Positions 36,716 through 46,529 are shown, counted from the stretch's first letter. The stretch is DNA of 64,000 nt from Sphingobacterium deserti (GCF_000757725.1 NZ_JJMU01000014.1:124001-188000); one strand, 5' to 3'. Program-made: numbers and translations. The notes: a model not told the origin generated them from the letters alone.

Positions 36716-37186
36716 GTGAGTGGAATAAATAAAGGTATTTTAAAAGAAATTGGTCTAAAAATTAGAGCGCGTCGAGAGGAATTATCCTACTCTCAAAAAG
36801 ACGTTTCTAATATGACTGGGCTAACGGTAAACATGATTTCAACATTTGAAAACGGGAAGGGTTCCACGCTAAACAATTTCTTATTAATCTGCCGTGCATT
36901 GCAAATACAACCAAAGGATGTGCTTGTTGATGATATTGACTTACGACCTCTTTACGATTTGCCTCCCGAGTCTAGGAGAAGACTGGAAATTACGCAAAAG
37001 CTAGATGATCTCGTGTACAACAGCGATTTCTTCAAGCAGCCTAAGCGTGTAGCAGAGGTCATCAAAGAGCTCGATTCAGATAAACGAGATAGTAACAAGT
37101 TTTCCGTGTATTTGACGAGCTACTGCAAGGAAGGCGAGCTGGAATACGTTAAAGAAGGGAACATAAAGAAATATAGAAGACCCTAA
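36716..37186 (+). CDS. XRE-family helix-turn-helix regulator
   Basis: A 156-residue protein with GTG start. Residues about 8-68 are a Cro/CI-type helix-turn-helix (GLKIRARREELSYSQKDVSN, then TGLTVNMISTFENGKGSTLN). The C-terminal 85 residues (LPPESRRRLEITQKLDDLVY ... YCKEGELEYVKEGNIKKYRR) are a small domain I have seen only in Bacteroidota XRE proteins, of unknown role. It is divergent from the Cas12f-like gene and separated by a promoter region in which both -33 boxes sit in TTGCGCAA palindromes. Autoregulation and control of the Cas12f-like transcript are likely. Confidence 0.9.
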   Translation: MSGINKGILKEIGLKIRARREELSYSQKDVSNMTGLTVNMISTFENGKGSTLNNFLLICRALQIQPKDVLVDDIDLRPLYDLPPESRRRLEITQKLDDLVYNSDFFKQPKRVAEVIKELDSDKRDSNKFSVYLTSYCKEGELEYVKEGNIKKYRRP

Positions 37187-37267
37187 GTGAAGCGCGTAGT
37201 CTAAACGCTTGCAAGGACATTTAAAACAACAGGGCTGTCTAAATGATAATTGACTAACTTCAAATTG

Positions 37268-37366
37268 CGTCATTGCGAGGAAGTATGACGACCTCCCAAG
37301 GAAACCAATCTGCATTGTTGTTTTGCTAAGATTGCTTCGTCGTCGTTCCTCCTTCTCGCAATGACG
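37268..37366. repeat. 99-bp palindromic repeat element, copy 1
   Basis: Perfect 12-bp terminal inverted repeats CGTCATTGCGAG and CTCGCAATGACG, with interior AAGTATGACGAC and CGTCGTCGTTCCTCC that also partly pair. A related copy is at 45532-45626. No coding sequence; it looks like a MITE or REP-type element. It lies between the convergent XRE and GH20 genes. Confidence 0.75.
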
Positions 37367-37405
37367 AAAATCATCACTTTTTAGACCCCTTCATTGGGTT
37401 TTCTA

Positions 37406-39652
37406 TTAGTCGAGCGTGATTTCATCAACAAACAGCCAACTATCTGTTCCTTCAAGCGGGTTTCCCGCGGCGATTTTCCCACTGCTTTTCACCACGAACT
37501 TAACGTAACGTGCTTTTTGCGGCGTAATAGCCAACTTAACAAAACCGTCCGCCTTGCGGATCTCTTCAACCATTAGCGTTTTCACGGTTCGAAATGTTTG
37601 GTTATCTGTCGATGTAAGCACAGTTATAGATGCTGGATAATGTGCGCCAATCCCTTTATTCTCTAATACCGATACACCTACGCTCGCTATTGTGTCCACG
37701 TTCTGCAAATCTATAGTGGCCTCTACGTCCTTCCTAATAAAACCGAGCCAATGCTTCTTGTGCACAGCTCGAGAACCTAAAATACCATCTACCAATGCTG
37801 CTGCACCGCCTTCCGCGTAATTTGCATGTGGCGCTTCGGCAAGCTGTATTGGTTTGCCAGTTGCTTTCGAATGTACAAAATGCTGATTAATGGTATGGCT
37901 GATTTTCTTTCCATTTTCGAAATAGGCGGCTTTAATAAGTGTTGCGTCGCCAACGTTTATCACGTCTTTGTAAACAAAAGATTTCTCTTGGGGTTCGCTA
38001 CCATCACGGGTGTAGCGTATAGATAAGGGATCTTTTCGCGTGCTTAGTGTATAATTTAACTTATCCGCATCTCGAGAGGCCTCACCCACAACTTCAAAAA
38101 TAGCTTTGCTGTAATGGATATTTTTCCGATCCAATAGCTTGAACTGGCTGACGACTCTATCTTCAAAAGACTTATAAGAGGTGGGATTGGATGTACCCCA
38201 AGCGACTTCTGCTAAGGCCATCAACCGTGGAAAAAGCATATATTCCACCTGTTTAAAATTAGGTATATATTCGGTCCACATATTTGCTTGGGTGCCCAAA
38301 ATATGTTTCGCCTCTTCGTCTGTCAATGCTTCCGGAATAGGGTTGTAGCTGTATACCTGCTCCAAAGGTAAATCAGCGGAGAATGCCAACGGTTCTGTTT
38401 GCGGGTTTCCCTGATAATAGTCAAAATAAACGTGTGAGGCCGGCGTCATAATAGCATCGTGACCCGATTTGGCAGCCTGAATGCCCCCTTCAATCCCTGT
38501 CCAGCTCATCACCGTAGCATTTGGTGCCAGTCCACCTTCCAAAATCTCATCCCAACCAATGATCTTCTTCCCTTTAGAATTGATGTATTTTTCCATCCGC
38601 GTAATGAAGTAGCTCTGCAATTCATGCTCATCCTTCAATTCTTCTTTCTTAATCAATGCCTGGCAATGCGCACAGGCCTTCCAGCGATCTTTGGGTGCTT
38701 CATCACCCCCGATATGAATATATGAACTCGGGAAAAGAGGTATTATCTCGTCAATAACATCTTCCAGCAAAGCGAATGTTTCTTCCTTCGGACAAAAAAT
38801 ATCTTTCATAACGCCCCAATTAACGCCAACAGAAAATGGCCCTCCGGTGCAGGACAATTCTGGATACGCTGCTAAAGCTGCCTGCGCATGCCCAGGCATC
38901 TCGATCTCTGGAATTACTTCTATATGCAGGCTTGCAGCATAAGCTACTACATCCCTGATCTGATCCTGCGTGTAGAACCCACCGTAAACTGTTGAATCAG
39001 CCGTTTTTTGTGCATCGCCATCAAATGGCTTTCGCTCACGAAAAGCCCCGATTCGGGTTAGTTTCGGATGGGATTTAATTTCTATCCGCCAGCCTTGGTC
39101 ATCCGTTAGGTGCCAATGAAATTTATTGATTTTATAGGCTGCAATATAATCCAAAAAATGCTTCACTTCCTCCACGCTGAAGAAATGCCTGCAAACGTCG
39201 AGATGCATCCCTCGATAGCCAAATCGCGGATAATCTGTGATTTCTAAATATGGCAGGGAGGCTTCATGCCTATGTTCCTCCAAAAGTTGCAATAAGGTTT
39301 GGACACCATAAAAAACTCCAGTGCTGCTGCTGGATCTTATCTCCACACCACCTGCGTGGACCAGCAACTTATAAGCCTCAGGATGATCTCCCTTACTAGG
39401 TTCAAGAAGTAGCTTGACAGTACCCTTACCATCCCCGCGGGAAGGTTTTTTCTCCAAAATCGACCGCCATTGCGTTTCCAGATAATGAGCCTCATTGGTT
39501 TTATCCCCGCCAGCGAGAGATAATTTATCAAAAGGAAAGGCTCCCGGACGCACCTCCATCTTTTGTGGACGGGGAATTAGCGTTTCTTGCGCACGTACAG
39601 TGCTCGACAGGCAACAAAAGGCCAGCAGAGCAATTATTACTATTCTCGACAT
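37406..39652 (-). CDS. GH20 beta-N-acetylhexosaminidase
   Basis: A 748-residue exported hexosaminidase (signal peptide ending TVRAQ) that removes terminal GlcNAc or GalNAc by substrate-assisted catalysis. It has an N-terminal GH20b domain, then RGMHLDVCRHFFSVEEVKHF, KFHWHLTDDQGWRIEIK and YIHIGGDEAP, with Asp317-Glu318 the catalytic pair. After the barrel come a chitobiase-type C-terminal domain (YTRDGSEPQEKSF) and a discoidin-like domain (from about residue 615). It starts 4 bases after the stop of the aminopeptidase P gene. It fits the glycan-degrading enzymes at 5444-30712. Confidence 0.96.
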   Translation of the reverse strand: MSRIVIIALLAFCCLSSTVRAQETLIPRPQKMEVRPGAFPFDKLSLAGGDKTNEAHYLETQWRSILEKKPSRGDGKGTVKLLLEPSKGDHPEAYKLLVHAGGVEIRSSSSTGVFYGVQTLLQLLEEHRHEASLPYLEITDYPRFGYRGMHLDVCRHFFSVEEVKHFLDYIAAYKINKFHWHLTDDQGWRIEIKSHPKLTRIGAFRERKPFDGDAQKTADSTVYGGFYTQDQIRDVVAYAASLHIEVIPEIEMPGHAQAALAAYPELSCTGGPFSVGVNWGVMKDIFCPKEETFALLEDVIDEIIPLFPSSYIHIGGDEAPKDRWKACAHCQALIKKEELKDEHELQSYFITRMEKYINSKGKKIIGWDEILEGGLAPNATVMSWTGIEGGIQAAKSGHDAIMTPASHVYFDYYQGNPQTEPLAFSADLPLEQVYSYNPIPEALTDEEAKHILGTQANMWTEYIPNFKQVEYMLFPRLMALAEVAWGTSNPTSYKSFEDRVVSQFKLLDRKNIHYSKAIFEVVGEASRDADKLNYTLSTRKDPLSIRYTRDGSEPQEKSFVYKDVINVGDATLIKAAYFENGKKISHTINQHFVHSKATGKPIQLAEAPHANYAEGGAAALVDGILGSRAVHKKHWLGFIRKDVEATIDLQNVDTIASVGVSVLENKGIGAHYPASITVLTSTDNQTFRTVKTLMVEEIRKADGFVKLAITPQKARYVKFVVKSSGKIAAGNPLEGTDSWLFVDEITLD

Positions 39653-39656
39653 GGTA

Positions 39657-41441
39657 TTAAATTGCGCGTGTTTTATTCTCCAACCAAGCAGCTTCTTCCG
39701 TCGTCAAATGTTCGGCTAGCGACTTAAATACCCAGGCATTATATGCATTTAACCAGTCGATATGCTTACTGTCTAACAATGATTTTTCAACCAGGTCTGT
39801 GGCGATATAACATAAGGTAAGAGTTTCAAAATGCATGAATTCACCAAATTGATTGGTTTCCAAGGCCCGGCTCAGCACAAGGTTTTCGATACGGATACCG
39901 TATTCACCTTCACGGTACAGCCCCGGCTCGATAGAGGTTATCATCCCCTCTTCAACCGGGATATCAACATTGGAAGGGTTGAATGTATGCGGCCCTTCGT
40001 GTACATTCAGAAAGAAGCCCACGCCATGTCCCGTCCCATGCCCATAGTTGCGCAACGTTTCCCAGATAGGGCGGCGCGTAATGGCATCGATTTGATAACC
40101 GCGCGTTCCTGAAGGAAAAATGGCAAGACTGCCTTCAATGGTTCCTTTCAATACGATGGTGTAATCCGCCTTTTCGCGTTCTGTAGGCTGGCCTAAAGAC
40201 ACAACGCGTGTGATGTCCGTAGTACCGTCTTTATATTGCCCGCCCGAATCTACAAGCAGCAAACCTTTGGGCGCAAGGATTGCATTACTTTCTTCTGTAG
40301 CTTTGTAGTGGGGCAATGCACCATGTTCCAGATAGCCCGCAATGGTGTCAAAAGATATATCCACAAAGTCGTCGCCGGCCGCCCGAAATTCCTGCAACTG
40401 TTCTGCAATAGCGAGCTCGCTCAACTTTCCATGTGAAACTTCCTCTTCTACCCATTTAAAAAACCGAGTCATCGCGACACCATCTTTCAACATGGCGTTT
40501 CGCGTATGCGCAATTTCCACGGCATTTTTCACCGCTTTTAAACGGGTGGAGGGATTGATATCTTCTATGATTTTTGTCGTCGCTGGCACACTATCATACA
40601 TGGCGAAGCAGGTACGTTTCGGATCAATCAGTATAGATTTTGCGTCTAGGCTCGCTACCGCTGCGAACGCTTCTTCATAACGACGTATTTCCACGTCCGA
40701 CTGCTTTAAGCGTTCACGATCGCTTTCACTCAATTTGGCACCGTCTATAAAAAGGGTGGTTTTGCTTTCATCAATCAGGAAAAAACCAAGCACTACGGGA
40801 TTACATTTTACATCGCTACCGCGGATATTCAGTAACCAAGCTAAATCGTCTAGGGTTGACACGATATGTGCAGCTGCATGCTTCTCCTTTAGTTTAGCTT
40901 TTACACGGGCAATTTTATCCATTGTAGATTCCCCTGTTTGCTGATTATTTAAAAGGTATGCTTTTTCAACGGGCAAGTTGGGACGCCCTTCCCATACTGT
41001 TTCCAACAAATCGACGTGACCGTCCACGCGGATATCTACTGGCGCTAAAGCCTCTTCTACCGCTTGTGCAACAGACAAAGACGCCAAATTTCCGTCAAAT
41101 GCCACCGTGCTCCCCGCTGGCAGCGTATCAGCCAACCACGAAGCATACTCCGCGGCACCCTGTGCTTTTAGCTTGACCAGTTCAAAACCTGTTCCCGCTA
41201 GCTGCTCATTCGCCTGTACAAAATAGCGCGAATCTGTCCATAATCCGGCAAAATCTTTCGTGATAGCCAAAGTTCCCGCAGATCCGGTGAAGCCTGATGT
41301 CCAAGCAATGCATCTGTAACGCTCTGGCAAGTATTCGCTAATATGTGGATCTGATGAGGGTATAATATACGCGTCGATTCCACGGTCGGCCATCGCAGCC
41401 CGGATGGCGTTTAAACGTGCTATATGTGTCATGTTGTTCAT
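39657..41441 (-). CDS. pepP: Xaa-Pro aminopeptidase (aminopeptidase P, M24B)
   Basis: A 594-residue cytoplasmic metallopeptidase that releases N-terminal residues preceding proline. I start at ATG 41441 (MNNMTHIARLNAIRAAMADR); the ATG at 41432 is equally possible. Long three-domain form: two creatinase N-terminal domains (IIPSSDPHISEYLPERYRCI; TSGFTGSAG; DSRYF) and a pita-bread domain with metal ligands in LVDSGGQYKDGTTDITRV, GHGTGHGVGFFLNVHEGP, SIEPGLY and GIRIENLVL. It forms an operon with GH20, though the jobs seem unrelated. Confidence 0.95.
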   Translation of the reverse strand: MNNMTHIARLNAIRAAMADRGIDAYIIPSSDPHISEYLPERYRCIAWTSGFTGSAGTLAITKDFAGLWTDSRYFVQANEQLAGTGFELVKLKAQGAAEYASWLADTLPAGSTVAFDGNLASLSVAQAVEEALAPVDIRVDGHVDLLETVWEGRPNLPVEKAYLLNNQQTGESTMDKIARVKAKLKEKHAAAHIVSTLDDLAWLLNIRGSDVKCNPVVLGFFLIDESKTTLFIDGAKLSESDRERLKQSDVEIRRYEEAFAAVASLDAKSILIDPKRTCFAMYDSVPATTKIIEDINPSTRLKAVKNAVEIAHTRNAMLKDGVAMTRFFKWVEEEVSHGKLSELAIAEQLQEFRAAGDDFVDISFDTIAGYLEHGALPHYKATEESNAILAPKGLLLVDSGGQYKDGTTDITRVVSLGQPTEREKADYTIVLKGTIEGSLAIFPSGTRGYQIDAITRRPIWETLRNYGHGTGHGVGFFLNVHEGPHTFNPSNVDIPVEEGMITSIEPGLYREGEYGIRIENLVLSRALETNQFGEFMHFETLTLCYIATDLVEKSLLDSKHIDWLNAYNAWVFKSLAEHLTTEEAAWLENKTRAI

Positions 41442-41574
41442 TTTTCTGGTGTGCGTGCAAGTTAAAGAATATGTCATAGACTTGGTAACGGCCAAGTTTA
41501 TTTACCAGGTAATAATTTCGGGATGAAAGGATGAACACTGCTTTTATTTTCAGTGAAATGAAACTAAAATTCGA

Positions 41575-41582
41575 TATGTTTG
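41575..41582 (+). promoter_or_regulatory. -7 box upstream of dacB
   Basis: TATGTTTG matches TAnnTTTG and lies only 11 bases before the dacB ATG, predicting a very short 5' end. No TTG at the -33 position. Confidence 0.35.
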
Positions 41583-41593
41583 TCTAAAAGAAT

Positions 41594-43009
41594 ATGCGTA
41601 TGAATACACTTATAATTTCAATATTGACCCTGTCCGCGGGCCTGTTTACCAGCACATATTCCATAGCACAATCTAAAAAGGAAAAGATCGCTACTGCTTA
41701 TCAAACGTTTAGCAAGTCTTCAAAACTAACAAATGGTTTAGCATCCTTTACCGTGCTGGATGGCCAAACTGGCGAAATTGTTTTTTCCGATAATGGAATG
41801 ACTGGACTGCCAACAGCCTCCACACTGAAGGTTATCACGTCGGTTACGGCATTGGACATTTTAGGACCTAATTATACATACAAAACACAATTGAGCTACA
41901 CCGGCTCCATTGACAGTTTGGGCGTTCTCCAGGGTGATATCATCGTGAGCGGCACCGGCGATCCTACGCTGGGCAGTGATCGTTATCCACAGGCTAACGG
42001 CGAAACGCTATTAAATAAATGGATTTACACCATCAAAAATGCCGGCATCAAAGCCATCCATGGGCGCATTATTGGTGATGATCTTTTTTACAATGGGAAT
42101 GATGTTCCAGGTGGTTGGAGCTGGAACGATATTGGTAATTATTATGGCGCTGGCATTTCTGGTCTTAATTGGCGCGAAAACAAATTCGGATTAAACTTCG
42201 TAGCAGGTGCAGTCGGACAGCCAGCTAAGCTTCGCGATGAAATCAAACAAGGCCACGTCACCATTGTAAACGAGGTGACGACAGGTACTGCTGGCTCAGG
42301 CGATAACGTCTATGCTTACTCTTCCCCCTATAGTACATTAATCTACCTGCGCGGTACGTATGGCAAAGACTTGAATAAAAAGATTGAAGCATCTATGCCC
42401 GACCCTGCCCTACACCTTGCCAGCGAGCTTTTGCAGGCTTTGAACGATCAGGATATATTAGTAGATAGTATAGCGACCACAAGCAAACGCATGATGAATC
42501 AAGGGGAACGACTAACCTCGTCGAAAACGGCATTAGATACGCATACATCTCCCCCCCTTAAAGAAATTGTTCATTGGTTCAATCAGAAGAGCATAAACTT
42601 GTACGGCGAAGCATTGCTGAAAAGCTTTGGCCAGCTTAGCGGCAATAAATCTGATACCCAACAAGCTGCGAAGCTTCTAGCCAAATATTGGGAGCAAAAG
42701 CTAAAAATTTCTTCGAGCGAACTTCATATTGAAGATGGCTCAGGCCTTTCTCCGCAGAATCGCGTCACGACCATGGCGATCGCTAAAATAATGCACTATG
42801 CTAAAGGACGCCCTTGGTTTAATGACTTTCGGAAAAGCTTGCCTAACATTAACGGTATGACGATGAAAAGCGGCACGATAGGTGGCGTTTTGGGCTACAC
42901 CGGATATCAAGAAGCTGCATTCACCTTCTCGCTCTTGATAAACAACTATTCTGGAAGCAGTGCGGCCATGCGGCAAGATATGTTTAAGCTATTGGATAAT
43001 CTGAAATAA
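41594..43009 (+). CDS. dacB: D-alanyl-D-alanine carboxypeptidase/endopeptidase (PBP4)
   Basis: A 471-residue periplasmic low-molecular-mass PBP of class C type-4 (family S13) that trims or cuts peptidoglycan peptides. Signal peptide ends IAQS. The active-site motifs are STLK at 76-79, with serine 76 the nucleophile, and KSGT at 425-428; the middle SxN motif lies in the region DGSGLSPQNRVT. The insert between STLK and the second half is typical of PBP4 (GDIIVSGTGDPTLGS; GRIIGDDLFY). A second ATG two codons on could be the true start. Divergent from pepP. Confidence 0.95.
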   Translation: MRMNTLIISILTLSAGLFTSTYSIAQSKKEKIATAYQTFSKSSKLTNGLASFTVLDGQTGEIVFSDNGMTGLPTASTLKVITSVTALDILGPNYTYKTQLSYTGSIDSLGVLQGDIIVSGTGDPTLGSDRYPQANGETLLNKWIYTIKNAGIKAIHGRIIGDDLFYNGNDVPGGWSWNDIGNYYGAGISGLNWRENKFGLNFVAGAVGQPAKLRDEIKQGHVTIVNEVTTGTAGSGDNVYAYSSPYSTLIYLRGTYGKDLNKKIEASMPDPALHLASELLQALNDQDILVDSIATTSKRMMNQGERLTSSKTALDTHTSPPLKEIVHWFNQKSINLYGEALLKSFGQLSGNKSDTQQAAKLLAKYWEQKLKISSSELHIEDGSGLSPQNRVTTMAIAKIMHYAKGRPWFNDFRKSLPNINGMTMKSGTIGGVLGYTGYQEAAFTFSLLINNYSGSSAAMRQDMFKLLDNLK

Positions 43010-43042
43010 TCTCAAAAATTAGTTAATTCACCTTTGATGTTT

Positions 43043-43050
43043 TAGCTTTG
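43043..43050 (+). promoter_or_regulatory. -7 box upstream of maeB
   Basis: TAGCTTTG fits TAnnTTTG, 154 bases before the maeB ATG. The leader would include an imperfect hairpin at about 43097-43120 (ATCAAGGTT with AACCCTGAT). Confidence 0.35.
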
Positions 43051-43169
43051 TAACCTGACATTTAATATTTATTGTTAGTAAAGATACCAGAAGGAATCAA
43101 GGTTAACTGCAACCCTGATCTTGGCAATACTGCTGAATTCAGGGAAATTAAAGCTATCCAAAGTTCCGT

Positions 43170-43202
43170 CTTTTATTTTTACTTTTTATTTTTTACTTAG
43201 AA
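43170..43202 (+). repeat. short heptamer repeat tract upstream of maeB
   Basis: CTTTTATTTTTACTTTTTAT and following TTTTTACTT, ending 3 bases before the maeB start. Same composition and orientation as the longer tracts upstream of rpsO, ruvA, hisIE and hisA. Confidence 0.6.
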
Positions 43203-43204
43203 AA

Positions 43205-45481
43205 ATGAGTAACAACAGAAAAAAAGACGCGCTGGATTACCATGCAATGGGGAGACCCGGAAAAATTGCTGTCGTGCCTACCAAACCGCACAATTCGCAA
43301 CGGGATTTATCATTAGCATATTCACCGGGAGTAGCCGAGCCGTGTCTGGCAATCGCCGAGAACCCAGAGGATGCTTACAAATATACGTCAAAAGGTAATT
43401 TGGTTGCGGTGATTAGTAATGGTACTGCGGTACTTGGGCTTGGAGATATTGGTGCACAAGCAGGTAAGCCTGTTATGGAAGGGAAAGGCTTGCTATTTAA
43501 AATCTTTGCAGATATCGACGTTTTCGATATCGAATTGGACACTAAAAACGTCGACGAATTTGTTAATATAGTGAAGGCTTTAGAGCCCACTTTTGGTGGC
43601 GTCAATCTGGAAGATATTAAAGCGCCTGAATGCTTCGAAATAGAACGACGCTTGAAAGCGGAGATGAATATACCGGTTATGCACGATGATCAGCATGGTA
43701 CGGCCATCATCTCAGGCGCTGCACTAATTAATGCCTGCGAGTTGATCGGCAAAGACATCAGCGAAATCAAAATTGTCGTCAACGGAGCAGGTGCTGCCGC
43801 CATTTCTTGTACGGGCATGTATATGTCTGTAGGTGCAAAGAAAGAAAACATTGTGATGCTTGACAGTAAAGGTGTCATTCGCACGGATCGCGAGAACTTA
43901 GATAAAACAAAAGCTGAGTTCGCAACAGACCGTGACATCCGTACATTGGAAGAAGCGGTCCAAGGATCCGATGTATTCATTGGACTGTCTGCTGCCGACG
44001 TCTTAACCCCGGACATGTTGCTTTCTATGAATCCGCGCCCAATTGTGTTGGCGATGGCAAATCCTAACCCAGAAATAGCCTATGATCTTGCTGTCGCGAC
44101 ACGTGATGATGTGATTATGGGTACTGGACGTTCTGATTTTCCAAACCAGGTAAACAATGTTTTAGGCTTCCCTTACATTTTCCGCGGGGCACTAGATGTT
44201 CGCGCAACCGGAATTAATGAAGACATGAAAATTGCCGCCGTACAAGCTTTGGCAGCATTGGCAAAACAACCTGTACCGGAAGAGGTGAACCAAGCCTACG
44301 ACACCAGCAACTTAAAATTCGGTCCAGACTATATTATACCCAAACCAACAGATCCTCGGCTAATTACCGAAGTGTCCGTTGCGGTAGCAAAAGCGGCGAT
44401 AGCTTCAGGTGTGGCTCGCGTGGAGATAACTGACTGGGATAAATACAGGGATGATTTGCGGAAGCGTCTTGGTAAGGATGATGGCATTATGCGCAACCTG
44501 ACAACGAAAGCAAAACTTAACCCGAAACGAGTTGTATTTGCTGAAGCGGATAACTACAAAACGTTACGTGCAGCACAAATCGTTAACGAAGAAAAGATCG
44601 CTTTCCCGATATTATTGGGGAACAAGCAAAAGATAGAAAATCTGATCAAGGAATATGATTTTGATTTAGCTGGGGTTCCGGTTATCGATCCAAATGAAGA
44701 GACTGAAACAGAGCGTTTCAACAAATTTGCACAACACCTATACAAAAAAAGACAGCGCAGAGGTATTTCGGAGAAAGATGCAAGGAAGTTATTAATTAAT
44801 CGCAATTACTTTGCGGCGTCGATGGTGCAGTTTGGTGAAGCAGATACCTTGATTTCCGGACTGACCAGAAACTACGGGGCTACCATCAAACCTGCCTTGC
44901 AGGTTATCGGAGCAAAGCCGAATAGTCGTGTAGCTGGAATGTACATGATGCTAACAACGAAAGGACCTATATTTTTCGGAGATACGACGGTAAATGAAGA
45001 TCCTAATCCACAAGAGTTAGCCGAAATAACCATGCTGTTGGAAGATGCTATCAAGCGATTCAATATTAAACCGAGAATTGCTTTATTGTCTTATTCTAAC
45101 TTTGGCTCAAACGACGGTCGAGTTGCTACCAAAGTACGCGAAACAGCCAAAATTCTCCGTGAAAAAGCGCCAGACATTATTGTAGATGGCGACATACAGG
45201 CGAATTTTGCCCTGAATAGCGAACTGCTAAAAGCGAACTTCCCTTTCAGCGTATTAAACGGACAGGCAGCAAATACATTGGTTTTCCCTAACTTGGAATC
45301 TGGAAACATCGCCTACAAGCTTTTACAAGAAGTAGGCAACGCAGAAGCCGTAGGTCCTATTCTTTTAGGAATGAACAAACCCGTACACGTGCTTCAATTA
45401 GACAGTTCGGTACGCGAAATTGTTAACATGGTGACAATTGCAGTTGTGGATGTTCAGGAGCACGAAAAATCCGCCAACTAA
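43205..45481 (+). CDS. maeB: NADP-dependent malic enzyme with phosphotransacetylase-like domain
   Basis: A 758-residue enzyme that decarboxylates malate to pyruvate with NADP. The ATG at 43205 ([20 protein letters not shown]) is supported by the conserved N-terminus; the open frame upstream is repeat sequence. Malic enzyme part about 1-420: [40 protein letters not shown], and a Rossmann NADP site [10 protein letters not shown]. From about 430 a phosphotransacetylase-like domain follows ([20 protein letters not shown] ... [10 protein letters not shown] ... [12 protein letters not shown]), which usually has no transacetylase activity and acts in regulation, for example by acetyl-CoA. Length is standard for the MaeB hybrid type. 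Confidence 0.96.
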   Translation: MSNNRKKDALDYHAMGRPGKIAVVPTKPHNSQRDLSLAYSPGVAEPCLAIAENPEDAYKYTSKGNLVAVISNGTAVLGLGDIGAQAGKPVMEGKGLLFKIFADIDVFDIELDTKNVDEFVNIVKALEPTFGGVNLEDIKAPECFEIERRLKAEMNIPVMHDDQHGTAIISGAALINACELIGKDISEIKIVVNGAGAAAISCTGMYMSVGAKKENIVMLDSKGVIRTDRENLDKTKAEFATDRDIRTLEEAVQGSDVFIGLSAADVLTPDMLLSMNPRPIVLAMANPNPEIAYDLAVATRDDVIMGTGRSDFPNQVNNVLGFPYIFRGALDVRATGINEDMKIAAVQALAALAKQPVPEEVNQAYDTSNLKFGPDYIIPKPTDPRLITEVSVAVAKAAIASGVARVEITDWDKYRDDLRKRLGKDDGIMRNLTTKAKLNPKRVVFAEADNYKTLRAAQIVNEEKIAFPILLGNKQKIENLIKEYDFDLAGVPVIDPNEETETERFNKFAQHLYKKRQRRGISEKDARKLLINRNYFAASMVQFGEADTLISGLTRNYGATIKPALQVIGAKPNSRVAGMYMMLTTKGPIFFGDTTVNEDPNPQELAEITMLLEDAIKRFNIKPRIALLSYSNFGSNDGRVATKVRETAKILREKAPDIIVDGDIQANFALNSELLKANFPFSVLNGQAANTLVFPNLESGNIAYKLLQEVGNAEAVGPILLGMNKPVHVLQLDSSVREIVNMVTIAVVDVQEHEKSAN

Positions 45482-45531
45482 ACGCGCGTAAAAGCATTGC
45501 AAAAAGAGCCCGCGTAAAAAGCGGGCACCAA
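45482..45531. terminator. GC-rich hairpin after maeB
   Basis: GCCCGC (45508-45513) and GCGGGC (45521-45526) around GTAAAAA. There is no T run on the plus strand, so terminator function is uncertain. Confidence 0.4.
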
Positions 45532-45626
45532 GCCATTGCGAGATAGAGGAAGTACGACGAAGCATCTTAGGTGCTAAAATTTTAAATTTGCTGCCTTAGG
45601 CAGTCGTCATACTTCCTCGCAATGGC
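45532..45626. repeat. 95-bp palindromic repeat element, copy 2
   Basis: Terminal inverted repeats GCCATTGCGAG and CTCGCAATGGC; internal GAGGAAGTACGACGA and TCGTCATACTTCCTC pair as well. Related to 37268-37366, so a small dispersed family is present in this genome. Confidence 0.75.
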
Positions 45627-45654
45627 GCATTTTTCAGCGTTGGCCATTAAGATT

Positions 45655-45838
45655 TGATTTGTGATTTTTCACTTTCTAATTTTAACTTTTTATTTTATCA
45701 CTTTTTAATTTTTACTTTTTAATTTGTCACTTTTGACTTCTCATTTTTGACTTTTTAATTTTTACTTTTTACTTTTTAATTTGTCACTTTTGACTTCTCA
45801 CTTTTGACTTTTTAATTTTTACTTTTTACTTTTTAACC
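45655..45838 (+). repeat. long heptamer repeat tract upstream of ruvA
   Basis: About 180 bases of pyrimidine-rich 7-base units (ACTTTTT, ACTTTTG, ACTTCTC, AATTTTT) ending 9 bases before the ruvA start. It holds TTG at 45804-45806, 20 bases, then TACTTTTT at 45827-45834, a 7 of 8 match to the -7 box, so the repeat itself can supply the ruvA promoter. Confidence 0.85.
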
Positions 45839-45847
45839 CCCCTTTAA

Positions 45848-46432
45848 ATGTACGATTATTTCAGTGGTAAACTCGTGTTTAAGGCTCCAACACATGTTAT
45901 CCTAGATGTTTCCGGCATCGGCTATCATGTGCATATCTCGCTGACAACTTTTTCACAGATCAAGGATTTGGAGCAGTGTAAGCTATACATTTCCTTTCAA
46001 GTGCGGGAGGATGCGCATACGCTTTATGGCTTCGCCACCGAAGGCGAACGGCAGCTCTTCAACCACCTGATTTCGGTTTCCGGCATCGGTCCAAATACCG
46101 GGAGAATGATGCTTTCCTCAATTTCACCAGAAGAAATACAGAGCGCTATCGTCAACGGGCAGGTGCAAGTGATCCAGAAGATAAAAGGTATTGGGCCTAA
46201 ATCTGCTCAGCGCGTGATTTTAGAACTTCAGGATAAATTGAAAAAACAAGGCCCTGATGCGTTGATTCCGCTGCCGGCCGCCAAGCTATCTATCAGTGAA
46301 GAAGCACTGACAGCACTGGTGATGCTGGGTTTTGGAAAGCCGCAAGCGGAGAAGGTATTAAACAGCTTGGTGACCGCAGATCCTACGCTTTCTGTTGAAG
46401 CGTTGATAAAAGCTGCATTAAAGCGTTTGTAA
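45848..46432 (+). CDS. ruvA: Holliday junction branch migration protein RuvA
   Basis: A 194-residue protein that binds four-way DNA junctions as a tetramer and loads the RuvB motor. The three domains are seen: an OB fold (MYDYFSGKLVFKAPTHVILD ... IGYHVHISL), paired helix-hairpin-helix motifs (LISVSGIGPNTGRMMLSS and QKIKGIGPKSAQRVILEL) and the C-terminal RuvB-binding domain (ISEEALTALVMLGFGKPQAE). The length is normal and ruvB is not adjacent. Its 5' end is the heptamer tract. Confidence 0.97.
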   Translation: MYDYFSGKLVFKAPTHVILDVSGIGYHVHISLTTFSQIKDLEQCKLYISFQVREDAHTLYGFATEGERQLFNHLISVSGIGPNTGRMMLSSISPEEIQSAIVNGQVQVIQKIKGIGPKSAQRVILELQDKLKKQGPDALIPLPAAKLSISEEALTALVMLGFGKPQAEKVLNSLVTADPTLSVEALIKAALKRL

Positions 46433-46529
46433 GAATTTCCGCAAACCCCTTCGTATATCTCCCGAATGATGAAGCGCTCCCCGCACTACATCTTAACTGC
46501 GTCATGACATCTATTTGCACTCGAACGCC

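Noticed and set aside
45655-45838. CRISPR array or tandem minisatellite coding region
   Set aside because: The units are 7 bases and degenerate, with no spacers; no cas1 or cas2 nearby.
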